A stretch of 64,000 nucleotides of DNA from Thermoanaerobacterium sp. RBIITD (GCF_900205865.1 NZ_LT906662.1:124001-188000); one strand, 5' to 3'; counted from the first letter of the stretch, positions 27,713 to 37,219 are shown. Notes: a model not told the origin generated them from the letters alone. A program made the numbers and translations.

Positions 27713-28732
27713 TCATCTGCGATTAAAATTTTTAAGCCAATCTTTCAATCTTGTATTGTTATCCCATTCTGCATCTTCCTTTGGAACTATTTCCTTGCTT
27801 GCTGCTTCGATAGCTTCTCTTTTTTTTGTTGCGTCGGCTCTGGCATATACTTCAGTGGTCTTGACACTTACATGTCCGAGAAGATCCCTGATATATATCA
27901 AATCAACTCCGGAATCTACAAGACCCATTGCTGTTGTGTGCCTCATTTTATGTGGACTGAAATCTTCAGGAATCAAATCTGGTTTTTTAATTCTGGCCAA
28001 ATCAGCATATTTTTTGATAATATAATTTATACCTTGACGTTTAAATTGTTCTTTCATGTGGTTTTTAAAAAGCCAGTCATTTAGACGATATTCTTTATCA
28101 AGACCATATCTTACAATATAATCTTCAAGTATCTTTACTGTATTGCTTACCAGTGGTACATATCTACTTTTTTGGCCTTTTCCATGAACTAAAAGCGTTG
28201 CTGGGTAATGTAGTGATATATCTTTAACTTTGATATTGATCAATTCACTTACCCGGATACCTGTCGTATATAACAATGTCAGCATTGTATAATTACGAAA
28301 ACCACTTCTGGTATTGATATTTATTTGTTCAAACAGTAGTTTAACACCTTCCGTTTTAAGATATGAAATCTCTTTCTGTGGGGCTTTTTTTATCGGTATG
28401 CCTAAAATAAGTTGAAACTCAACTAAATAATCCGGAAACTCATACATCAAATAACTGATAAAACTGTTCAATGCGGTCTGTCGTTGATTTCGTGTTGCGA
28501 CTGAGTTTTTTCGTTTTGCCTGTAACCATTCAAGGAATTCCAGTACTGTATGGTAAGTCAAGTCAGATATTTCTATCGAATCGGCCGGAGTGCCTTTCTC
28601 CTCCATGAAAGTAAGAAATAGTATAAAAGCGTATCGATATGAATCAATTGTCATTGGTGTACTACCGTTGGTATTAGGAAGATATACGGTAAAAAACTTA
28701 TTAAGATAATAGGCAAATTTAGCTGTTTTCAT
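27713..28732 (-). CDS. Tyrosine site-specific recombinase (integrase)
   Basis: About 339 aa. An N-terminal SAM-like core-binding domain (residues about 5-110) is followed by the catalytic domain (about 145-320) with all active residues: Arg in LLYTTGIRVSELINI, Lys in VHGKGQKSRYVPL, HxxR in FSPHKMRHTTAMGL, His in IRDLLGHVSVKTTEVY and the Tyr in VYARADATKK. The ATG at 28732 follows GGGGAGG. It lies 95 bases after a DUF6431 gene on the same strand, a pair seen repeatedly in Clostridia. It looks functional. Confidence 0.93.
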   Translation of the reverse strand: MKTAKFAYYLNKFFTVYLPNTNGSTPMTIDSYRYAFILFLTFMEEKGTPADSIEISDLTYHTVLEFLEWLQAKRKNSVATRNQRQTALNSFISYLMYEFPDYLVEFQLILGIPIKKAPQKEISYLKTEGVKLLFEQININTRSGFRNYTMLTLLYTTGIRVSELINIKVKDISLHYPATLLVHGKGQKSRYVPLVSNTVKILEDYIVRYGLDKEYRLNDWLFKNHMKEQFKRQGINYIIKKYADLARIKKPDLIPEDFSPHKMRHTTAMGLVDSGVDLIYIRDLLGHVSVKTTEVYARADATKKREAIEAASKEIVPKEDAEWDNNTRLKDWLKNFNRR

Positions 28733-28827
28733 GATTTGCCTCCCCAAATACTGTCAAAAATAGCGGTAAATTACATAAAAAACAAGGCTTTTGCAAATAA
28801 GCAAAAAAATTTAACCAAGAATTAAGT

Positions 28828-29400
28828 TTAAACTTTTTTGAGAAAATGTACTTTCATTAAATCAAAATAGTGTAAATTAAACTTTAGTTTTTCTTTTGTA
28901 TATTTACAAATATTGCTTATCAAAGTTCTAGGTGATAAATTGTTCATTGTTTCAATATATCCTTGAAAGTTAGCAAAAAAGCTGTGAACATAATTCATAA
29001 TCGAGAGAAATCTCATTTTGAAATAACTGATATTTTGCTCTTTTACAAAAGACAAATTAAAGTCGTCAATAATTTCATCAGCAACATATGTAGTGCCATG
29101 TCCATCGATAAATAGCTTTTTTAAAGAAGTTAGAATAACGGATAAAGGATAGATAAAATATGGCACAAGAAAATCCGGTATTAAAGCATGTGTTTTATGA
29201 CATACAGGACAAATAACTCTTGCTATGGTAATATCTACGCAATTATTATCGATAAAGACACCCCTGCAGTAATAACCATGCCTGTGCAATTTACCGTTGT
29301 AAGTGCAATTAGGACATCCAGATGGTGTATCTATGTACAAATATGATTCATTTTCGATATATTCATGTATATTTTTAACTGGAAAGGCTATAATTATCAT
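28828..29400 (-). CDS. DUF6431-type zinc-finger protein linked to the recombinase
   Basis: A protein of 190 aa. The N-terminal third holds two CxxC knuckles (SGCPNCTYNGKLHRHGYYCR and ARVICPVCHKTHALIP), like the zinc ribbon at the start of many transposases and of DUF6431 proteins. The remainder is helical and basic (KEKLKFNLHYFDLMKVHFLK) and could bind DNA. It precedes the tyrosine recombinase in the same direction and probably acts with it. A GC-rich hairpin (29415-29441) sits just before its ribosome site. The biochemical role is unknown. Confidence 0.75.
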   Translation of the reverse strand: MIIIAFPVKNIHEYIENESYLYIDTPSGCPNCTYNGKLHRHGYYCRGVFIDNNCVDITIARVICPVCHKTHALIPDFLVPYFIYPLSVILTSLKKLFIDGHGTTYVADEIIDDFNLSFVKEQNISYFKMRFLSIMNYVHSFFANFQGYIETMNNLSPRTLISNICKYTKEKLKFNLHYFDLMKVHFLKKV

Positions 29401-29414
29401 TATGATACCTTTCT

Positions 29415-29441
29415 TGGGGTGGTAATTAATTTTACCGCCCC
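29415..29441 (-). promoter_or_regulatory. Leader hairpin before the DUF6431 gene
   Basis: GGGGTGGTAA and TTACCGCCCC pair with one mismatch around a TTAATT loop, ending about 14 bases before the AGAAAGG ribosome site. It could control translation of the recombinase operon. Confidence 0.5.
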
Positions 29442-29689
29442 ATTATTTTTTTCTATAATTGTAGGCAAGATTAACCAATCTTATACATGTATATGAAAAT
29501 TAATTAGCTTTACATAATGGATAAGGTCAAATTATTTTGCTTTTTATGGTGCTTTTTATATTGAAATAATTTGCTGTATAACATTAGACATAAATCGAAA
29601 AATTCAAATTCCATTTACATAATTAATGATACATGAAAGGAATGTGATTTGCAATACTTTTTACAATTTCAAAAAATAACATTAAGAAA

Positions 29690-30320
29690 TTTAGTATACT
29701 CTTGCTAACAAAAAGTAGAAAAAATAAATTGCAATAAAGCGGTAGCTCTTTGTAGTTTTTAAATCTTTCTAATTTTGCCTTTTTCTTTTCATCATCTTTT
29801 TGCTTTATAATTAGCTTTGCTATGTATCCTAAGCTTTCTTCATCTCTTCCTTCATTTAGCATTTTTATTAATTCATGTGCTTCTTTTTTATTTTCTACAT
29901 TTTTGATGACTGCTTGGCTTTTATGAAATAGGTCTAATTGGTAATATACTCCTTCTTCGCAAATGCATTGTTTTATCCAGCTTACACCATCTCCATTTAT
30001 TATCTAGGTTTCTATTTCATCTATTGTTATATTCTCTCACTACTAAAGCAGCTACTAGATCTTTAAATTCTTTACTGCTCCCAAATCCAGCACATGCTAT
30101 TTTATTATGTGTTATGTATTCATTACTGCTAGGCGTTTTTTTGTTTTATCCGTCATATATTATTGCTAATTTTATTTCTTTTTTCCCTCTGCTTTTTTTT
30201 GTTTTTTAGCCTGTCTTTGCCCTGCATTGAAATCCAAGTTTCATTGCAAACAAATTTATAAATTTTTGTCTCTAAACTCTTGAAATTTATTTCATTTTCA
30301 TTTAAACTTAATTCGAACAT
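29690..30320 (-). pseudogene. ISLre2-family (UPF0236) transposase relic
   Basis: From the ATG at 30320 the minus strand reads MFELSLNENEINFKSLETKI, jumps by a deletion to WISMQGKDRLKNKKKQ, and then in several frames gives CAGFGSSKEFKDLVAAL, INGDGVSWIKQCICEEGVYY, LDLFHKSQAVIKNVENKKEA and IAKLIIKQKDDEKKKAKLER. These are ISLre2 landmarks. The C-terminal third is lost and an unrelated tail runs to 29623. Confidence 0.85.
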
Positions 30321-30528
30321 GTAATCACCCTTTTTTGTTTTGTTTTCTTAAATAAACATTATAACGGATGATTCATGTTTTAGAAAGGTATTTTTGGGCA
30401 ACTTCCTATTTCCTTTTTTTACCGCCTACAAAAATTATACAGTAAGATAAACTCTTTGAATTTTTGGCCAATAAATGATATTTCAGTAATGTAATAATCT
30501 ACATGATAACTTTTTTGAGGTGAATGAA

Positions 30529-31332
30529 ATGAAATATAAAATGGTAGTAGTTGACGTAGACGGAACCTTATTAAATAATAATAGAGAGATAACTACTATT
30601 ACAAGAGATAGTGTAAAAAAATTTCGTAATATGGGAGGGATTTTTACATTAGCTACTGGACGTGGAATAAAGTCTGCATCGCCTTACATTGAAGCTTTAA
30701 ATTTAGACGTACCTGTTATTTTGTTTAATGGGTGTATAATATACCATCCTTTTGAAAAGAAGATATTATATAAAAGATTTCTTCCTGACACTTTATATAA
30801 ACTAATCGCCGAATTATGGCAAACAGGCAGATATAATGTTAATATGCTTGTATTCAGCCTTGATGGCATTTTTGTAAAGGAAATTACTGATATAATTAGA
30901 TTATATATGGCTATAGACCATGTACAGTGTGACGTTGTTGAAGATATGACTTGTCTTAATAGCATAATAAAAGTAATGCTCATAGGTAATACCAAAGTAT
31001 CTATGCAATTGGTACATGATTTAAAGAACATGTCTAAAGAACCATTTACATATGTACAATCAGATGAATTCTTTATAGAAATTTTACCATTTAGTGTTAC
31101 AAAGGGCACTACATTGAAAAAGCTTTGTGAACTAATAAATATAAACATAAATAATGTTGTAGCAATTGGTGACCAAGATAATGATAAGGAAATGATTTGC
31201 ACAGCAGGATACGGAATAGCCATGGGAAATGCGGATGAAAAATTGAAAAAATGTGCTAAATACATAGCTAAAACTAATATTCAAAACGGAGTAAGCGATG
31301 TACTTGAAAAAATCATGAAAGACATAATATAA
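30529..31332 (+). CDS. HAD-superfamily Cof-type phosphatase
   Basis: About 267 aa. Motif I VVDVDGTLLNNNREIT carries the nucleophile Asp, motif II is FTLATGRG, and motifs III/IV are KGTTLKKL and AIGDQDNDKEMI. The inserted cap domain (about residues 85-195) is of the C2B type found in YidA/Cof proteins that remove phosphate from sugar phosphates or flavin nucleotides. The in-frame GTG at 30520 is part of the GAGGTG ribosome site, so the ATG at 30529 is the start. The specific substrate cannot be told from sequence. Confidence 0.9.
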   Translation: MKYKMVVVDVDGTLLNNNREITTITRDSVKKFRNMGGIFTLATGRGIKSASPYIEALNLDVPVILFNGCIIYHPFEKKILYKRFLPDTLYKLIAELWQTGRYNVNMLVFSLDGIFVKEITDIIRLYMAIDHVQCDVVEDMTCLNSIIKVMLIGNTKVSMQLVHDLKNMSKEPFTYVQSDEFFIEILPFSVTKGTTLKKLCELINININNVVAIGDQDNDKEMICTAGYGIAMGNADEKLKKCAKYIAKTNIQNGVSDVLEKIMKDII

Positions 31333-31398
31333 AAGTAGGAAATTTCTAACACTTTGTTAAAAAAATGTTTGTGGGCATATTAAATATGAGATGATTTT

Positions 31399-32064
31399 AT
31401 GCGCTCAATGTGGAAAGGTGCAATAAATTTTGGACTTGTAAGTAACCCGATAAAACTTTATACCACAACAGAAGACCATACAATACATTTTAGACAGCTT
31501 CATAGAGACTGTAAGTCACCAATAAAATACGAAAAATATGTCCTAGATCCTATATATTATGATAAAACATATTTTATAGCGCCAGAAGACATTGGTACTA
31601 AGCCATGTATTCTTTTAAGAGATTCAATGAAAACAAAAAACCGTGTTGCGATAGCAAAGGTTGCAATAAGGTCAAAGCAATACCTTGCATGTATTAGAGT
31701 ATATAATGAAAAATATATAGTTATGGAAACAATGCACTTTCCTGATGAAATAAAAAGTAAAAAGCAGTTTCCTCCTTTAAGAGAAGTCAACATATACGAG
31801 AATAAAATAAAAATGTCAAAACAACTGATTGATACACTTACATCTGAATTTAAACCTGAAAAGTATGATGATAATTATAGAAAATCACTTATTAAAATTA
31901 TTAAGTCCATAAATTGTTACTTTTTTAGATATAGTTATATTTATTTCCCCTTTTATTTGTACAACAAAAAAACAAAAATTCCTGCAAAAATTTTTATATC
32001 TAATTTCAATACCAAAAAACCCCTAACTTCATTATTAGAAGTTAGGGGTAGTTCAATTTTATAA
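31399..32064 (+). pseudogene. ku: Ku DNA-end-binding protein, internally deleted and C-terminally truncated
   Basis: The N-terminus MRSMWKGAINFGLVSNPIKL with HFRQLHRDCKSPIKYEK is classic bacterial Ku (non-homologous end joining). The text then jumps to LDPIYYDKTYFIAPEDIGTK: about 45-55 residues of the normal central beta barrel are missing without a frame break. VAIAKVAIRSKQYLACIRVY and LIDTLTSEFKPEKYDDNYRK follow. After about residue 172 the tail is unrelated and runs into a terminator. Ku forms a ring from this barrel, so the product is unlikely to work. No ligD gene is present here. Confidence 0.8.
32020..32048 (-). terminator. Terminator between the Ku and integrase relics
   Basis: CCCCTAACTTC and GAAGTTAGGGG form a perfect 11-bp stem with a 7-base loop; on the minus strand TTTTTTGG follows. 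It serves the integrase relic and lies inside the false tail of the Ku frame. Confidence 0.88.
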
Positions 32065-32605
32065 TTGTACAGTTGAATACAATTCGTCTTTTTGGTCTTG
32101 ATTTATGCCAATATAGCGAAGCGTTATGCTTTGGGAACTATGGTTAAAAGTATCCATTATTAAACCAATATTGTATTTTGACATTTTATATGTCCAGTAT
32201 CCCCAGGTTTTTCTCAAGCTATGTGTACCGAAATTTTCTATGCCAATGATATTTGCTGCTTCTTTTAAAACACGATACACCTGGACACGGCTAAGATGCC
32301 CACCTTTCTGGCTAAAGAAAAGATAGCTGTCATCTGAAAGATTGTGGCTGTTAACATATGAAATAATAGCTTTACGCAATGTCGCATTTAATTTAATCTT
32401 TTTTTCCTTACTTGTTTTCTTTTCTTTTAAAACAAGATATTCACGAAATTGTCCATTACTATTAAAAATATCTTTCGCTCTTAAAGAGATAATATCGCTA
32501 ATTTATGCCAAATTTAAAAAGTAATGCATACTTAGGGTTATATCCATTAAGAAACTGGTACATTTGTTTAATTTTACTTTTGTCTCTAATAGGTTCAACT
32601 GTCAT
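32059..32605 (-). pseudogene. Small tyrosine recombinase, frameshifted (copy 1)
   Basis: From the ATG at 32605 (after AAGGAG) it reads MTVEPIRDKSKIKQMYQFLN and YNPKYALLFKFGIN, hits a stop near 32500 through a small deletion, and continues in the next frame with ISLRAKDIFNSNGQFREYLV, SYLFFSQKGGHLSRVQVYRV, GTHSLRKTWGYWTYK (HxxR box) and a final TLRYIGINQDQ with the tyrosine. The intact protein would be about 185 aa, a catalytic-domain-only integrase. A second, more damaged copy lies at 35850-36160. Confidence 0.85.
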
Positions 32606-33258
32606 TATAGCACTCCTTTATGTAGCATTTTCATTAATATTTTAAAAAATGATACATAGAAATTCAAGTGTATTTTTATCCATTGAAGTATATTTTTATC
32701 TTTGAATGCCAGTAATTAAACGTCTATAGAAGTTACAATTTATGTGTATTGTTACTTTATTCAGCTATGCCAGGTACTGATATGGTGAATCAGCACTGTA
32801 CATTATTATAATAATACGATAATTAATATAAATGATAACCTAAAAAAGTCGAGCCTGATTTTCCATCATAAGATTACATGGAAAACAAAATATAAGGTAA
32901 TTAAATTTATGAAAAACACAGACATAAAAAAGCAAAAGTTTTCACTCTAAATACAAAATATTTCTACTTAATTCAAAATCAAATATTTGTGTTACAGAAA
33001 AATATAAGCCAGAATAAATCCGGCCTATTTTGTCCAAATCTTATTTATCTGCTTTGGAAATTATAAATGTGGGGCTCAAATCATCACCATAAAACAACAG
33101 TTCTTCACTATTTTCCCTTATTAAATGCCTATTTTGGTAAAAAATCAAAGTCATAGATCAGGGAAAAAGAAATAGATTAAACTATTATTTTTAAGTTTTG
33201 CTCTTATACCTTATTATACCTTAATTGTTCTTTTACCACTTCCCCTTAAACTTCTTTC
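32606..33258. other. Intergenic region
   Basis: No coding frame is seen. A short hairpin on the minus strand (near 33007-33024, GCCGGA/TCTGGC, then TTATATTTTT) may end a transcript. Elsewhere I see only AT-rich sequence. Confidence 0.5.
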
Positions 33259-35541
33259 TTATTGACTTCTCTGAACAGTTCGAATAACCTCGTCTGGAGG
33301 CAAAGGTTTGCTGAAATAATAACCTTGAACTTCGTCACACCCACACTCTACAAGACAATCAAGTTGTTCTTTTGTTTCCACACCTTCAGCAGTAACGCGG
33401 AGTTTCATCCTATGTCCCAATAAAATAATCGCATCAACAATAGCCTTATTTACATCTACTTTTATTTCGCTCACAAACGACCTGTCTATTTTTAAACCAT
33501 CAACTGCAAATTTTTGCATATATCTGAAAGAACTGTTTTCCGTCCCGAAATCATCTATTATTATTTTAACCCCCGCTTCCTTCAAATTATAAAGATTTTC
33601 AACTACCGTATCCACTGCTTCTATAAGGACAGTTTCAGTTATCTCCAGTTCCAGATATCTCGATTCAATCTCAATTTCGTTCAGTATACCACAAACAACC
33701 TTTGCAAAATCAGGCTGCTGCAGCTGATGCACCGAAACATTCACCGAAACACTGAAACCAGAATACCCCATATTAAGCCACTCTTTTATCTGGTTGCAAG
33801 CTGTCTTTAACGCCCACTCACCTATAGATATTATCTGTCGTGTCTCTTCTGCAATGGGAATAAAATGAATGGGACTAATCATTCCTTTTTTAGGATGCTG
33901 CCACCTTAATAGTGCCTCCATACTAACTACTTTACCAGTCCTTGCATCAACAATAGGCTGATAGTACAAAAGGAACTGATCTTTTTCCAAAGCCACCCTC
34001 AAATCCTTTTTTATTGCGTTAACAAATTCTACCTCACTTCTCATAACCATGTCAAAATATTGGAAACTATCTTTTCCATTTCTTTTAGCCCTGTACATGG
34101 CTATATCCGCATTTTCAAGTATAGCCCTTTCACTTTTTCCATGGTCAGGATATATGGCAATACCCATGCTAATAGTGACATACAGTTCATGATTATTTAG
34201 CTTTATTGGCAGGTTAAATAGTTCCAATATTCTATTTGCAACCTTGTTCGTATCGTCAATACTACTTATGTCAGTAAGTAAAATGACAAACTCATCACCG
34301 CCCACTCTGGATACCATATCTGTTTCACGCAGGCACGCTTTTAGTTTCTTTGCAACTTTCTTCAATAGCTTGTCACCTATATGGTGTCCCAAAGAGTCAT
34401 TGATAGATTTAAAATTATCAAGGTCAATAAAAAGTACCGCAAATTTCTTTCCATTACTTCTTGCATCTGCCATAGCATCTTTGAGTTTGTCCATAAAAAC
34501 ATCACGACGTGGCAGGTTGGTTAAAGTGTCATAAAATGCCATGTATTCTAACTTGCTCTCCATTTGCTTACGTTCAGTAATATCCGTATGCGACCCTGCC
34601 ATTCTTATTGCTCTACCGTCTTCATCCCATAATGCCTTTCCTCTACTTAAAATCCATATATACTTACCGTCTTTTGTTTTTACCCTATATTCGCATGAAT
34701 AAAATGGTGACTTTTTCTCGAGATGCCTATTCAGACTATTGATAACTGTTTTAACATCTCTTGGATGAATAAATTTAGCCCATGTTTTACAGTAGTTATT
34801 CACTACTTCCGTATCAAAACCAATGATATCCTTCCATCTTTCAGATATGTATACCGTATCTGTTATCATATCCCAATCCCATAGTCCATCACCTGCTCCT
34901 TCAACTACCAGTTTGTAGCGTTCCCCACTTCTTTTCAATTCATCCTGCTGCCTTTGTATTTCAATTAAGTTCTGTCTCAACTCTTCTTCTTTGGCCAGAA
35001 GTTCTTCATTCATTGCAGATAGTTCTTCCTGTTGTGAAATCAATTCCTCATTTAAAGCAAGAAGGTTGCTATTTGCTTCTTCAAGTTTCATTTCTGCATT
35101 CTTTAAGTCTGTAATGTCTATGCCAGTGGAAACTATATACTTGTTCCCTTCATCATCACAAATAATACTATTATGCCACATAATATAAACTTCTCTGCCA
35201 TTCTTCATAATCATTGGTTTTTCACCTTTGTAACGAATACTTCTATCTTCAGTATCGTCAAAATGTTCTTTTATGCGGATTATCATATCCTTGGGAATTA
35301 TTGAACTTACATCTATACTCTCTGTTTGTTCCTCGACTACTATATCAATTACAGCTTTGGTATATCTGTTGAACCAAATAACTTTACCATCCAATGTCCA
35401 GACTACTATAAGCATATGCTCGTTTTCAAAAATTCTACTCAAGAATTCTTCTTTCTTCTTAAGATAAGCAATTGATTTCTTGGATTTTTCGATAAAACTT
35501 TTACTATTTTCAATACGCAACTTCTTACTATTGTTTGCCAT
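33259..35541 (-). CDS. PAS-PAS-GGDEF-EAL cyclic-di-GMP signalling protein
   Basis: A cytosolic protein of 760 aa. An N-terminal PAS (about 35-145), a long coiled coil (150-205, ISQQEELSAMNEELLAKEEE), a second PAS/PAC (205-325), a GGDEF domain (335-495) and an EAL domain (505-755). The diguanylate cyclase site RVGGDEFVILL is intact, with an RxxD inhibitory site (RETD) five residues before it. The phosphodiesterase signature SMEALLRWQHP is intact, with downstream EITETVLIEA and IDDFGTENSSFRYM, where the second metal loop is slightly altered. Both activities are possible. Start ATG after AAGGAGAAATTT. Confidence 0.93.
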   Translation of the reverse strand: MANNSKKLRIENSKSFIEKSKKSIAYLKKKEEFLSRIFENEHMLIVVWTLDGKVIWFNRYTKAVIDIVVEEQTESIDVSSIIPKDMIIRIKEHFDDTEDRSIRYKGEKPMIMKNGREVYIMWHNSIICDDEGNKYIVSTGIDITDLKNAEMKLEEANSNLLALNEELISQQEELSAMNEELLAKEEELRQNLIEIQRQQDELKRSGERYKLVVEGAGDGLWDWDMITDTVYISERWKDIIGFDTEVVNNYCKTWAKFIHPRDVKTVINSLNRHLEKKSPFYSCEYRVKTKDGKYIWILSRGKALWDEDGRAIRMAGSHTDITERKQMESKLEYMAFYDTLTNLPRRDVFMDKLKDAMADARSNGKKFAVLFIDLDNFKSINDSLGHHIGDKLLKKVAKKLKACLRETDMVSRVGGDEFVILLTDISSIDDTNKVANRILELFNLPIKLNNHELYVTISMGIAIYPDHGKSERAILENADIAMYRAKRNGKDSFQYFDMVMRSEVEFVNAIKKDLRVALEKDQFLLYYQPIVDARTGKVVSMEALLRWQHPKKGMISPIHFIPIAEETRQIISIGEWALKTACNQIKEWLNMGYSGFSVSVNVSVHQLQQPDFAKVVCGILNEIEIESRYLELEITETVLIEAVDTVVENLYNLKEAGVKIIIDDFGTENSSFRYMQKFAVDGLKIDRSFVSEIKVDVNKAIVDAIILLGHRMKLRVTAEGVETKEQLDCLVECGCDEVQGYYFSKPLPPDEVIRTVQRSQ

Positions 35542-35719
35542 AAATTTCTCCTTCTCTGATTTTCGAATAAAAACTCAAACATTTTTGACGCTGCTTTAAT
35601 TCAAAGCTTTTACTGTCTTTCAGTTTACCAACCGCTGCCTGATGGCTGGTTTTCAAATTTAGATTCCTTACTGCTTTTATTTGTATTCTATGAGAGCCCT
35701 CCTGCTAAATAAAATAATA

Positions 35720-35757
35720 AAGTAACAAAATATGAATTTTGTTACTTAAATTCATAT
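35720..35757. promoter_or_regulatory. Two overlapping, mutually exclusive hairpins upstream of the GGDEF-EAL gene
   Basis: AAGTAACAAAAT (35720-35731) pairs perfectly with ATTTTGTTACTT (35736-35747). ATATGAATTT (35730-35739) pairs perfectly with AAATTCATAT (35748-35757). Only one can form at a time, as in attenuators, about 180 bases before the start codon. Confidence 0.6.
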
Positions 35758-35849
35758 TATATGGTAAAAAGGTTTATCTCCCTCAAAAAAATTTTTTATA
35801 CTTTTCAATTACCTAAACATTTATTATCAGGAAATCTTTTTATAGAACT

Positions 35850-36160
35850 AGACAATTGAATACAACTTATCTTTTTGGTTCTGACTTGCCCCTATATAGT
35901 GGGGGGCGATATGCTATAAACTGTGATTGAAAGTATCCATTATGAACCCGATATTGTATTTGAAGGTTTTATATGTCCAGTATTTCCAGGTTTTCGTAGG
36001 CTGTATGTGCTAAAATTCTCAATACCTCAGGATATCTATGATTCTTAAACCAGCATTAAGACCGAGCTTGAGCAATAAGCCATATTTCAGGTCTTTCCCA
36101 TTTAAGAACTTGTGCATTTGTTTAATTTTTTTTGTTCGTTATTGGCTCTACTGTCATGTA
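35850..36160 (-). pseudogene. Small tyrosine recombinase relic (copy 2)
   Basis: Its sequence parallels the copy at 32059-32605: the same start signal context (GACAGTAGAGCCAATAACGA), QMHKFLNGKDLKYGLLLKLG, then an internal deletion, the TWKYWTYKTFKYNIGFIMDT region and the end AATTGTCTAG. Stops and a roughly 200-base deletion make it dead. It lies on the far side of the GGDEF-EAL gene. Confidence 0.75.
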
Positions 36161-36344
36161 ATTATTCTCCCTTCATGGTGTGTAGTATCATTAAATATTA
36201 TATAATTAATACATTATAAATACAAGCTTTAATAAAATATCTTTAAAGATAAAATTATATAATAGCTTAAAATATGGCAATGCCTATTCCTAAATATTTT
36301 GTCACTTTACTTTAGTTTTTCAATTTATACTGCAGGAGAAGAAA

Positions 36345-37092
36345 ATGCTTACATATTTTGAAAATATCAAAGGAACGCTGGATTTGACAGGAAGACTTTC
36401 AAATTTTAAAACAGAATTTGATATAAATTGTTTAAGTATTTTCCTCGTTGATCAAAACAAAATATACTGTATCGAAAAAATTGATGTTGTTAATGATACC
36501 TCTTGTTGTTATCCTTTACCTGTTTCACATGATAATAATATTATTTATTTTGCATGCAACAGCTCAAAGCTCCTTTACCATCTTACTAAAGACGACGATA
36601 CCATAGTTTCAATGGAAAAAGATATCGTCGAGGAAATATGCATCCCTGTGAAAATATAAAAACACAAAGATATCACTGTTTGTATATATTTTAGATTCAA
36701 TCATAAAGCTAAAGACATCACAGAATTATTATCTTCATTTTTTAATAAGTTCGATCTCTTTGATATATACTATTATGCATTGGTAAAATATGACCAGTTA
36801 GCCGATACCGAAAAAATTTTAATATTCCTTATGGTATTTGAAGATAATATAAAATCAAACCAGTCGTCTACGAAGATGCATACTGTCAATATAGCATTTT
36901 GGTCTATTGAAATAGCTAAAAAGTTGATTTTTACCGAAAATGACCTTGAAAAACTCTATTATGCAGCTTTATATCTCGATATTGGTAAAATAAAGGTAAA
37001 AAAACAGTATAATTAACAAAGAAGGTCCTTTAACAGAAGAAGAATATGAAGAGGTTAAGCACCATGCAGAGTATGTTTACATAAAATCGCTT
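36345..37092 (+). pseudogene. HD-GYP-domain cyclic-di-GMP phosphodiesterase-like gene, inactivated
   Basis: The first 104 codons (MLTYFENIKGTLDLTGRL, an unrecognised sensor-like part) end at an in-frame TAA (36657-36659). The same frame continues (VCIYFRFNHKAKDITELL) into an HD-GYP-like domain: MHTVNIAFWSIEIAKKLIFT and LYYAALYLDIGKIKV, where the HD metal pair has become LD. A frameshift near 37010 then leads to NKEGPLTEEEYEEVKHHAEY, the usual text after DIGKI. Nonsense, frameshift and a lost metal ligand all mark it as dead. It neighbours the GGDEF-EAL gene. Confidence 0.78.
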
Positions 37093-37104
37093 AGTACTTT
37101 TCAT

Positions 37105-37219
37105 TAGTTCTCTTAATATTAAAACTTTCCATTTGTTTTAGAGTATAAATCATTCCACGTTCATATTGCTTAAGGTGTTTAAAACTTCTCTTTTTTGTGT
37201 TATCATTATTAATAGCCAT
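37105..37219 (-). pseudogene. N-terminal relic of an IS30-family transposase
   Basis: The ATG at 37219 begins MAINNDNTKKRSFKHLKQYE, then RGMIYTLKQM; the KHLxxYERGxI pattern is the first helix-turn-helix of IS30 transposases. Only about 38 codons remain and no inverted repeats are seen. Confidence 0.6.

Noticed and set aside
27872-28084. Plus-strand frames inside the recombinase gene
   Set aside because: Shadows of the recombinase, which has full active-site conservation on the other strand.
35560-35715. c-di-GMP riboswitch before the GGDEF-EAL gene
   Set aside because: I looked for the GEMM motifs (the GCAAAGCC-type and GGTAGC-type blocks) and the class II consensus and could not place them, so no riboswitch is claimed.
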